Below, piece by piece: positions 1-4,995 of a stretch of DNA of 13,942 nucleotides; position 1 is the stretch's first letter; each line of letters starts with the position of its first letter. Location of the stretch: contig CABUQW010000042.1 of assembly GCA_902493895.1 (NCBI GenBank), positions 1 through 13,942 on the forward strand, given 5' to 3'. Under the pieces are notes generated by a model. It worked only from the letters and a program-made list of their open reading frames with translations, searched no databases and was not told the DNA's origin. A program made the position numbers and the translations under genes. The DNA comes from an uncultured Collinsella sp. (GTDB lineage Bacteria; Actinomycetota; Coriobacteriia; Coriobacteriales; Coriobacteriaceae).

Positions 1-277
1 AGCCGGCATCGTAATCGACACCCGTCACCATGCTCCATTCAACCTGAGCCCCTAGGCCTTCTGCATGTTGTTGGAATCGCTCACCGAGTTCAGCGCCGCT
101 CAGTAGCGGAATGCCCGGATAGTTCTCGACCTCATTGGTTGTGGCGATCTGTCCTCCCGACATGCCCTGCTCAATCACGGTCGTCGTTAGGTTGGCGCGC
201 GCCGCGTAAATGGCTGCAGCATAGCCCGCAGGGCCGCCGCCGATAATAGCAACATCGATCGGCTGATGGGTAGTCAT
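1..277 (-). CDS. trxB: Thioredoxin reductase, N-terminal part (cut by window edge)
   Basis: This is the N-terminal 92 codons of an FAD/NADPH thioredoxin reductase, which reduces thioredoxin in the cytosol. The reading starts at ATG 277 (MTTHQPIDVAIIGGGPAGYA) and runs off the left edge. The FAD-binding GGGPAG loop is at residues 13-18, GGQI at 41-44 and ENYPG at 51-55, all typical of the low-molecular-weight TrxB family. The redox CxxC and the NADPH domain lie outside the window. A strong ribosome site, AGGAGG, sits a few bases before the start (complement of 283-290). The gene is divergent from the glycosyltransferase at 395. The family is clear; the assignment to TrxB rather than a close ferredoxin/NADPH reductase relative rests on the ENYPG and GGQI motifs. 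Confidence 0.9.
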   Translation of the reverse strand, partial: MTTHQPIDVAIIGGGPAGYAAAIYAARANLTTTVIEQGMSGGQIATTNEVENYPGIPLLSGAELGERFQQHAEGLGAQVEWSMVTGVDYDAG

Positions 278-394
278 GAAGAGACCTCCTGTCGAAAGAT
301 TGGCGTTCTTTGCGCTCATACCCAAATTTACGTGAACATGACACTCATGCACTACAATGATAAATCGCGTAACAAAGCTGAAGGGGAGTTATCG

Positions 395-1696
395 ATGGAT
401 CAAATGCAGACGAGCAATAGCGCTCCCCTGCCCATGCAAGCTACTCCCCAACCGGAGCAAATGACCGTTTCACCTGCACAAAAACCCCTAGTAACCATCG
501 TGCACGCATCGGTTGGATCGGGCCACAAAGCCGCCGCCAACGCGATTGCACAAGCATTTGACCTTATCAGCGGCACCAAGGGAATCCCTGAGGATGTTGA
601 GATCGAAGTCCTGGATATCCTCGATTTTGGACGTATTAGGTTCGATGGTAATAAAACAGCAGCTTCGTTTACCGGCGCCACGCGTCCCATATATGACCTA
701 ACCTGGCGATACACGTTTACGGGACATCTGCTCTGGGGCGGAGGCACGGCATGGTCACGTATTATGTTCCCTGCCTTCAACGAATATGTCCGCACCCGCA
801 GGCCCATAGCCGTGGTCGCAACACACATCACGGCGGCCAACGTCGCTGTGGGTGCCCGCGTCATCACGGGTATCGATTATCCCGTCATCTGCGTACCAAC
901 AGACTATGAAGTCGAAGGCTTTTGGCCCCACAAGGACACCGATCTGTTCTGCGTAGCCAACGAATTTATGGCCGAGACACTTCGCCCCCGTAAAGTTCCC
1001 GAGACCAAAATCCGCATTACAGGCATCCCCATTCGCGCCGGGTTTGATACGGACTACAATCGCGAGGAAGAACTCGAGAAGTTCAATCTCCCCGCTGACA
1101 AGACCGTTGTGTTGGTGATGGCCGGTGCCAGTTTGCCTCAACCGTACGTTCGCTTTCGCGCGGAGATGGACCGCACACTCCCCTTCCTGCGCAGCTTCGA
1201 GGACATGCACTTTGTCTTTTTGCCGGGCAAGGATGAGGAATACGCCACCCGCCTCAAGACGCTCTTCGACGCCATGAAGCTCGAAAACGTCACGGTTCTG
1301 GACTACGTGGACGATATGGCAGCCCTCATGCACGGCTGCGACCTGGCAATCCTCAAATCGGGCGGACTCACCGTCACCGAATGCCTATGCGCGCATCTGC
1401 CGATGATCCTGCTGGGCAAATCATATGGTCAAGAAAAGGCCAACACCACCATGCTCACCGGAATGGGCGCCAGCATGCATGTCACCACCGCACGAGAACT
1501 CATCGTAACCCTGCGCCATCTGCACGATCATCCCGAATCACTCAAAGCCCTACTCATCAACGGCGAAGTACTACGCCGCCCCCACGCAGCCGAAGATATA
1601 GCCATCGCAACCATGGAGCTCGTAGGCAAACCCCAAAAGCGCAAACGAGCCTTCTGCCGCTTCTACTGGGGCGGAAAACCCGCGCATATCCGCTAG
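395..1696 (+). CDS. MGDG-synthase/UgtP-like diacylglycerol glycosyltransferase (GT28)
   Basis: A 433-residue glycosyltransferase of the MGDG synthase / GT28 type. Such enzymes move a sugar from a UDP-sugar to diacylglycerol at the inner membrane face, making glycolipids. The N-terminal acceptor domain begins near residue 32 with VTIVHASVGSGHKAAANAI (GSGH at 41-44), and PTDYEVEGFWPH lies at 168-179. The C-terminal UDP-sugar domain carries LKSGGLTVTEC at about 320-330. The frame stays open upstream to 266, inside trxB, but ATG 395 is chosen because AAGGGGAG precedes it and the family domain starts well after it. Residues 1-30 are a Pro/Gln-rich, probably disordered leader. A possible -10 TACAAT lies at 353-358, without a convincing -35. 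The exact sugar and lipid cannot be read from the sequence. Confidence 0.82.
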   Translation: MDQMQTSNSAPLPMQATPQPEQMTVSPAQKPLVTIVHASVGSGHKAAANAIAQAFDLISGTKGIPEDVEIEVLDILDFGRIRFDGNKTAASFTGATRPIYDLTWRYTFTGHLLWGGGTAWSRIMFPAFNEYVRTRRPIAVVATHITAANVAVGARVITGIDYPVICVPTDYEVEGFWPHKDTDLFCVANEFMAETLRPRKVPETKIRITGIPIRAGFDTDYNREEELEKFNLPADKTVVLVMAGASLPQPYVRFRAEMDRTLPFLRSFEDMHFVFLPGKDEEYATRLKTLFDAMKLENVTVLDYVDDMAALMHGCDLAILKSGGLTVTECLCAHLPMILLGKSYGQEKANTTMLTGMGASMHVTTARELIVTLRHLHDHPESLKALLINGEVLRRPHAAEDIAIATMELVGKPQKRKRAFCRFYWGGKPAHIR

Positions 1697-1709
1697 CATT
1701 GGACTGTCC

Positions 1710-1813
1710 GCTTACCTGTGGGAGGCCCCTATATATCATCCCATGCTCAAACATTCTCGCTGCGCTGCGAAACTGCGCGTGGGACGATATATAGGGGCCT
1801 CCCACAGGTAAGC
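1710..1813 (+). repeat. Large palindromic element, copy A
   Basis: Arms 1710-1746 and 1777-1813 are complementary almost throughout; 1738/1785 is an A-C mismatch and 1744/1779 a T-G pair. The loop is about 30 bases with a small inner stem, TCGC/GCGA. The core around the loop (CCATGCTCAAACATTCTCGC at 1741-1760 and GCTGCGAAACTGCGCGTGG at 1764-1782) recurs exactly, as reverse complement, in copy B at 1969-2077. The outer arms differ completely between copies but are self-complementary in both. The element begins 14 bases after the glycosyltransferase stop. No T-run follows it on the plus strand, so it is not a classic intrinsic terminator in that direction. Strand is given by the core orientation. 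Confidence 0.85.
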
Positions 1814-1840
1814 TGCGTTAACGTACTAGCGGCTATACCA

Positions 1841-1874
1841 GATTCCCCACCAGTAGAATCTGAAAAGGGGAACC
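1841..1874. repeat. Small inverted repeat (GATTCCCC / GGGGAACC)
   Basis: Arms 1841-1848 and 1867-1874 pair over 8 positions with one A-C mismatch, which becomes a G-U pair in a minus-strand transcript. The 18-base loop makes it a weak hairpin. Its function is unknown; it may be incidental. Confidence 0.4.
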
Positions 1875-1889
1875 AGAAAATATAAATAC

Positions 1890-1938
1890 AGTAAGTCGAT
1901 GCGACAAAGGAGGCGTCCCTTTATCGCATCGACTTACT
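1890..1938 (-). terminator. Probable terminator of the LysM-nrdR-dut operon
   Basis: A 15-bp perfect stem (1890-1904 with 1924-1938) continues with five more pairs across position 1905/1923. That position is an A-C mismatch on the plus strand but a G-U wobble in a minus-strand transcript, so the 21-pair hairpin is unbroken only when read leftward. On the minus strand the stem is followed by TGTATTTATATTTTCT, a T-rich stretch. On the plus strand the tail is A-rich. This fits termination of transcripts coming from dut, whose stop is at 2091. The T-run is interrupted, so efficiency is uncertain. Confidence 0.65.
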
Positions 1939-1968
1939 AGAAAAGTAAATATTGTTTCAAGCGAGTAG

Positions 1969-2077
1969 CCGCCCGCCCGGGGCTTACCTATATCGTTCCA
2001 CGCGCAGTTTCGCAGCGAGCGAAGCGACGCGAGAATGTTTGAGCATGGAATGATATAGGTAAGCCCCGGGCGGGAGG
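1969..2077 (-). repeat. Large palindromic element, copy B (inverted relative to copy A)
   Basis: Arms 1969-2005 and 2041-2077 are complementary with a few mismatches, including G1971/A2075. The central sequence is the reverse complement of the core of copy A: 2029-2048 matches 1741-1760 base for base, and 1998-2016 matches 1764-1782. The hairpin tip is longer than in copy A (2017-2028, GC-rich). One stem pair changed compatibly between copies: C1740-G1783 in A corresponds to a T-A pair in B. The outer arm here is GC-rich (CCCGCCCGGGGC) and unlike that of copy A. The element ends 13 bases before the dut stop. Confidence 0.85.
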
Positions 2078-2090
2078 GATACGAGTACCC

Positions 2091-2534
2091 CTAGGCGACG
2101 CCGCTGGAGCCGAAGCCTCCGTTGCCTCGGTCGGTTTTGTCTAGTTCGTCTACCTCTATGAGGTTGACCGTGGGGACTTCTTGGATGACGAGTTGGGCTA
2201 TGCGGTCGCCTTTGTTGATTTGGATGTTGTTGGAGGGGTCCAGGTTGATGAGGATAACCTTGAGTTCTCCTCGGTAGTGGGCGTCGATGAGGCCCGGCGC
2301 GTTAACTATAGACAGGCCCTGCTTGATGGCCAAGCCGCTGCGGGGCTGGACGAAGCCGGCGTAGCCATCGGGCAAGGCGATGGCCAGCCCAGTAGAGACC
2401 AGACGACGTTCGAAGGGCTTCAGGACGCAGTCCTCGTTGGAGCGCAAATCCAAGCCGGCATCGGTGGGATGGGCGTATTTGGGAAGCTCGACGGTGGGGT
2501 CGAGACGCTTTATGTTGACGGTAATGTTGGACAT
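2091..2534 (-). CDS. dut: Deoxyuridine triphosphatase (dUTPase)
   Basis: A trimeric-type dUTPase of 147 residues, the usual length. It hydrolyses dUTP to dUMP and pyrophosphate, keeping uracil out of DNA and feeding dTMP synthesis. All five family motifs are present in order: DAGLDLRS (25-32), PRSGLA (64-69), GLIDAHYRGE (81-90), GDRIAQLVI (109-117) and RGNGGFGSSG (136-145). The catalytic Asp of GLID is kept; a His replaces the common second Asp of motif 3. The start at 2534 is four bases after the nrdR stop, with AAGGTG in front, so translation is probably coupled. It is the last gene of the LysM-nrdR-dut operon, so its expression may rise with the SOS promoter upstream of the LysM gene (inference). 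Confidence 0.95.
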   Translation of the reverse strand: MSNITVNIKRLDPTVELPKYAHPTDAGLDLRSNEDCVLKPFERRLVSTGLAIALPDGYAGFVQPRSGLAIKQGLSIVNAPGLIDAHYRGELKVILINLDPSNNIQINKGDRIAQLVIQEVPTVNLIEVDELDKTDRGNGGFGSSGVA

Positions 2535-2538
2535 GGAA

Positions 2539-2982
2539 TCACCTTAGCTTGTCGAGCTCTTGCAGAAACTCATCGACGTCTTTGAAATCGCGGTAGACCG
2601 ATGCAAAGCGGATGTAGGCCACCTTGTCGATCTTGGCCAAGCGCTTGAGCACCATGTCACCCAACTCATGGGACGTGACGGCCGTCAGCGTGCGAGAGCG
2701 CAGCTCGACCTCGATGTCGTCGATAATCTCATTGAGCTTCTTAGTATCGATATCACGCTTGATGGTGGCGCGCATCAAGCCGACGAGCAGCTTATTGCGA
2801 TCGAACCGCTGCTTGGTTCCGTCTGACTTAATGACCTCGATTGGGTCTTCGCATCGCTCAAACGTTGTAAAGCGAAAGTTACACGAACAACATTCGCGAC
2901 GGCGCTTAATGGTGTTATTTGACTCCTGCATACGGGAATCAACGACGCGGGTATGTGCCTTGCCACATTTGGGACAGCGCAT
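2539..2982 (-). CDS. nrdR: Transcriptional repressor NrdR
   Basis: NrdR senses ATP/dATP through an ATP-cone and represses ribonucleotide reductase genes. The 147-residue length is normal. The N-terminal zinc ribbon has C3/C6 (MRCPKCGKAH) and C31/C34 (RRRECCSCNFRFTTFE). The ATP-cone follows from about residue 49, with KRFD-like FDRNKLLVGL near 60 and the conserved SVYRDF near the end. The start at 2982 has a strong AGAGGAGGT ribosome site. A 12-bp inverted repeat covers this start codon and the 3' part of the ribosome site (see 2977-3020). No reductase genes are in the window, so the targets lie elsewhere. The LysM-nrdR order next to lexA is also known from Mycobacterium. Confidence 0.96.
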   Translation of the reverse strand: MRCPKCGKAHTRVVDSRMQESNNTIKRRRECCSCNFRFTTFERCEDPIEVIKSDGTKQRFDRNKLLVGLMRATIKRDIDTKKLNEIIDDIEVELRSRTLTAVTSHELGDMVLKRLAKIDKVAYIRFASVYRDFKDVDEFLQELDKLR

Positions 2983-3020
2983 GGTACCTCCTCTTAAACG
3001 ATAACAAGGGTACCATGCGC
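2977..3020 (-). promoter_or_regulatory. 12-bp inverted repeat covering the nrdR start codon
   Basis: GCGCATGGTACC (2977-2988) and GGTACCATGCGC (3009-3020) are perfect inverted copies separated by 20 bases. The left copy contains the nrdR ATG and the end of its AGGAGGT ribosome site. In a transcript reading from the LysM gene into nrdR, this hairpin would hide the start codon and leave most of the purine-rich ribosome site in the loop. Alternatively it could be a protein-binding operator. No T-run follows it, which argues against a terminator. Confidence 0.6.
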
Positions 3021-3033
3021 AGCGCGATAATGA

Positions 3034-3486
3034 TTACGAACGAGCAGGAACCTTAAGATGCGCACCGGCGGCGAGCGAACCATGCTCCAGATGATTGACG
3101 TTACGGATCATGTCGGAAGTCTCTTGCGTGGAAAGGCCTTCGATAGGATATTCCTCGGCAAGCGACCAAAGAGAATCACCAGGCTGAACGCGAATAGTCT
3201 CGTAGGTAACGTTGGAAACGGACTCGGCATACGCGGCGTGACGAGCGCTAAAGACCGACGTAGCGAGGACAACGAAGAGCGTAAGCGCAACGGCAACGGC
3301 GACAATCGTCGGAACCTTCAGGGCAACGCGGGCCGGCGCAACTACAGCCTGCTGATTGCGAGCAGACTTTACGGTCAAAGGCTGAAAGCCGGAGCGGCCA
3401 CCCTGAACAACCGTAAAAGTGGGTTCTGCAGGCGTCTCGAGTTTAAGGGCAAGGTTTCCCTGGACCATATTCGTTGCGTTCATCAT
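3034..3486 (-). CDS. LysM membrane protein, probable SOS cell-division inhibitor (YneA/DivS/ChiZ position)
   Basis: A 150-residue protein with a cytoplasmic N-terminus (1-57), one membrane helix (about 58-80) and an external LysM peptidoglycan-binding domain (about 96-148, with RVQPGDSLWSLAEEYP). LysM proteins divergent from lexA include YneA of Bacillus and Rv2719c (ChiZ) of M. tuberculosis; DivS of Corynebacterium occupies the same place. They are induced by DNA damage and delay division. The role here is inferred from this position, from architecture and from the LexA box inside its promoter. GAGGAG lies only 3 bases before ATG 3486 but 6 bases before a second ATG at 3483, which may be the real start. 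It leads an operon with nrdR, 51 bases downstream, and dut. Confidence 0.82.
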   Translation of the reverse strand: MMNATNMVQGNLALKLETPAEPTFTVVQGGRSGFQPLTVKSARNQQAVVAPARVALKVPTIVAVAVALTLFVVLATSVFSARHAAYAESVSNVTYETIRVQPGDSLWSLAEEYPIEGLSTQETSDMIRNVNHLEHGSLAAGAHLKVPARS

Positions 3487-3553
3487 GTTCTCCTCTCGCG
3501 TGTTTTGCTGAGAACAGTTTTATCAAGCCGCGCGGACAAAAATGTCTAGCGCG

Positions 3554-3567
3554 AGAACGAATGTTCG
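3554..3567. promoter_or_regulatory. LexA box 1 (AGAACGAATGTTCG)
   Basis: It matches the Gram-positive/actinobacterial LexA pattern CGAAC-N4-GTTCG with both GAAC and GTTC halves intact. It lies where transcription from the leftward LysM promoter would begin, so LexA here should block the LysM operon. Confidence 0.85.
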
Positions 3568-3573
3568 GTTATT

Positions 3574-3601
3574 ATTATCTTCGAACAGTTGTTCCTGTCA
3601 A
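3574..3601 (-). promoter_or_regulatory. Promoter of the LysM-nrdR-dut operon
   Basis: Read leftward, a perfect -35 TTGACA (complement of 3596-3601) and a -10 GATAAT (complement of 3574-3579) are separated by 16 bases. LexA box 2 fills the spacer, and box 1 covers the expected start point near 3567. This is a typical SOS-repressed promoter. No equally clear plus-strand promoter for lexA could be found in the same region. Confidence 0.75.
3582..3595. promoter_or_regulatory. LexA box 2 (CGAACAGTTGTTCC)
   Basis: GAAC-N4-GTTC is perfect. The box lies exactly between the -35 and -10 of the leftward LysM promoter and 52 bases before the lexA start, so it may serve both directions. Confidence 0.88.
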
Positions 3602-3609
3602 GCAAAATT

Positions 3610-3623
3610 CGAACATTTGTTTG
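3610..3623. promoter_or_regulatory. LexA box 3 (CGAACATTTGTTTG)
   Basis: It keeps the GAAC half and has GTTT for GTTC, one mismatch from consensus. It ends 24 bases before the lexA start and is best placed for autoregulation of lexA. Confidence 0.75.
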
Positions 3624-3646
3624 ACATGGGTAGAGAGGATGCCCTG

Positions 3647-4291
3647 ATGGCTCGCAAAATTACCAAGCGTCAGCAGCAAATTTACGACTTCATCAAGGAA
3701 TATCAGCAGGAGAAGGGTTATCCGCCCAGTGTGCGCGAGATGGCATCTGCCGTGGGCCTTTCCTCCCCCAGCACCGTGCACGCCCACTTATCTGCCTTGG
3801 AGGCGCGCGGGCTGCTCAAGCGCGATGCCACCAAACCGCGCGCCCTGGAACTCTTTAACGAGGACGGCTCCTCTGTCTCAATTTCTAAATCTGACGAGCC
3901 CACCGCACCTCGCGGAACGGTCTCGCTACCGCTCGTTGGTCGCGTCGCGGCTGGGATTCCCATTCTGGCCGAGCAGAATATCGAAGACACTTTTACTATC
4001 CCGACCGAAATCGCCACTGATCAGGGTTCCTTTATCCTTGAGGTGCATGGGAGCTCAATGATCAATGTCGGCATCTTCAATGGCGATTACATCATCGTCC
4101 GTGAACAAAAGAGTGCCATGAACGGCGAAATCGTCGTGGCCATGATTGATGGTTCAGCGACCGTCAAGACGTTCTACAAGGAGCAGGGACGCGTACGCCT
4201 ACAGCCTGAGAATGACACCATGGAGCCTATCTATGCAACAAATCCCGTTATTTTGGGCAAAGTCGTCGGCTTGATGCGCCGGTTCTCGTAA
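3647..4291 (+). CDS. lexA: SOS repressor LexA
   Basis: LexA represses DNA-damage genes and cleaves itself when RecA filaments form. This copy has 214 residues. The N-terminal winged helix spans about 1-68 (KRQQQIYDFIKEYQQEKGYPP, then SPSTVHAHLSALEARG). The self-cleavage Ala-Gly bond is at 102-103 in GRVAAGIPI. The catalytic Ser is S137 in GSSMINVGIF and the Lys is K174 in ATVKTF. The frame is open upstream to 3542, but ATG 3647 is chosen: AGAGAGGA precedes it and MARKITKRQQQ fits the family's usual N-terminus; ATG 3626 overlaps LexA box 3. Three LexA boxes upstream imply autoregulation. The stop overlaps the next gene's start by one base (TAATG). Confidence 0.97.
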   Translation: MARKITKRQQQIYDFIKEYQQEKGYPPSVREMASAVGLSSPSTVHAHLSALEARGLLKRDATKPRALELFNEDGSSVSISKSDEPTAPRGTVSLPLVGRVAAGIPILAEQNIEDTFTIPTEIATDQGSFILEVHGSSMINVGIFNGDYIIVREQKSAMNGEIVVAMIDGSATVKTFYKEQGRVRLQPENDTMEPIYATNPVILGKVVGLMRRFS

Positions 4292-4995
4292 TGCAAAAAC
4301 GCATCACCATCTTTGATACCGTCCGCGGGTTTACGATGATTTCAATGGCAGGTTTTCACGCTTGCTACGATCTCGCCTACCTGTACGGTTGGGATATGCC
4401 CTGGTTTACCCAGACTGTCTTTCAAGACATCTGGCGCGCCAGCATCAGCTGGGTATTCTTGTTTATCGCGGGTTGGATGTGCACTCTTTCGCGCAACAAT
4501 ATCAAACGTGCCGCCAAATACGCCTTAGCAGCACTCGTCGTCTGGCTGGCAACAACACTTGTCTCAGTCGATGATTCGGTTAATTTTGGCATCATCTACT
4601 GCATGGCCGCATGTACCGGCATCGTGGCGTTGACCGATCCCGTCCTTAAAAAGATATCAGCGAGATGGGGCATGTCCCTATGCCTTGTGATGTTCGCCCT
4701 CACCTGGAGCATCCCCAAAACAATCTACCCTGTCCCCTACCTGGCGTGGCTGGGATTTCCGAGCCCTGGGTTTGTCTCAGGTGATTACTACCCCATCATC
4801 CCGTTTATCTTTATGTATCTTGCAGGATACTTCGCCGCACATATAGCGCAGGGAATCGATAAGACCGTCCCTAGCTGGGCCTACGCCAACTCCCTGCCGG
4901 CGCTCGCCAGCCTTGGACGTTATGCACTACCCTTTTATCTGCTGCATCAGCCCATTATACTGGGCATTTTGGAGCTCGCCTACTCGGTGCGATAA
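4291..4995 (+). CDS. Membrane acyltransferase, HGSNAT-like (DUF1624)
   Basis: A 234-residue polytopic membrane protein of the heparan-alpha-glucosaminide N-acetyltransferase-like group. Its human relative moves acetyl groups from acetyl-CoA across a membrane to a sugar amine; bacterial substrates are mostly unknown. The N-terminal signature is clear: FDTVRGFTMISMAGFHACYDL (8-28) followed by SWVFLFIAGW at 53-62. Hydrophobic segments lie at about 12-30, 52-66, 76-92, 98-115, 126-140, 167-185 and 208-230, suggesting six or seven helices. It starts in the stop of lexA (TAATG), so it is probably translated with lexA and SOS-controlled. Its last 16 bases overlap the end of hflX on the other strand. 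Confidence 0.75.
   Translation: MQKRITIFDTVRGFTMISMAGFHACYDLAYLYGWDMPWFTQTVFQDIWRASISWVFLFIAGWMCTLSRNNIKRAAKYALAALVVWLATTLVSVDDSVNFGIIYCMAACTGIVALTDPVLKKISARWGMSLCLVMFALTWSIPKTIYPVPYLAWLGFPSPGFVSGDYYPIIPFIFMYLAGYFAAHIAQGIDKTVPSWAYANSLPALASLGRYALPFYLLHQPIILGILELAYSVR

Larger units (their letters stand above)
1697..2090. other. Repeat-rich convergent intergenic region
   Basis: No gene is seen in these 394 bases between the converging glycosyltransferase and dut. Nearly the whole stretch is made of inverted repeats: a large palindromic element (1710-1813), a small hairpin (1841-1874), a strong hairpin with a U-rich minus-strand tail (1890-1938), and a second copy of the large element in opposite orientation (1969-2077). 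Each is listed separately. Confidence 0.85.

Noticed and set aside
266..394. Upstream extension of the glycosyltransferase to ATG 266
   Set aside because: It would overlap the trxB start and its ribosome site, and adds residues without family similarity; ATG 395 has a proper ribosome site.
1710..2077. CRISPR-like array or transposon ends
   Set aside because: There are only two copies, inverted and not direct, with no regular spacers, no cas genes and no transposase between or beside them.
3512..3523. Possible further LexA box (GAACAGTTTTAT)
   Set aside because: Only the GAAC half is present; the second half has no GTTC.
3531..3552. Small hairpin GACA-AAAA-TGTC with GCGC flanks in the LysM leader
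   Set aside because: Short, bulged and low in stability; not distinguishable from chance.
3621..3626. TTGACA as a -35 box for lexA
   Set aside because: A matching -10 would fall at about 3644-3649, overlapping the lexA start codon, and none is present. The sequence is part of LexA box 3 and its flank.
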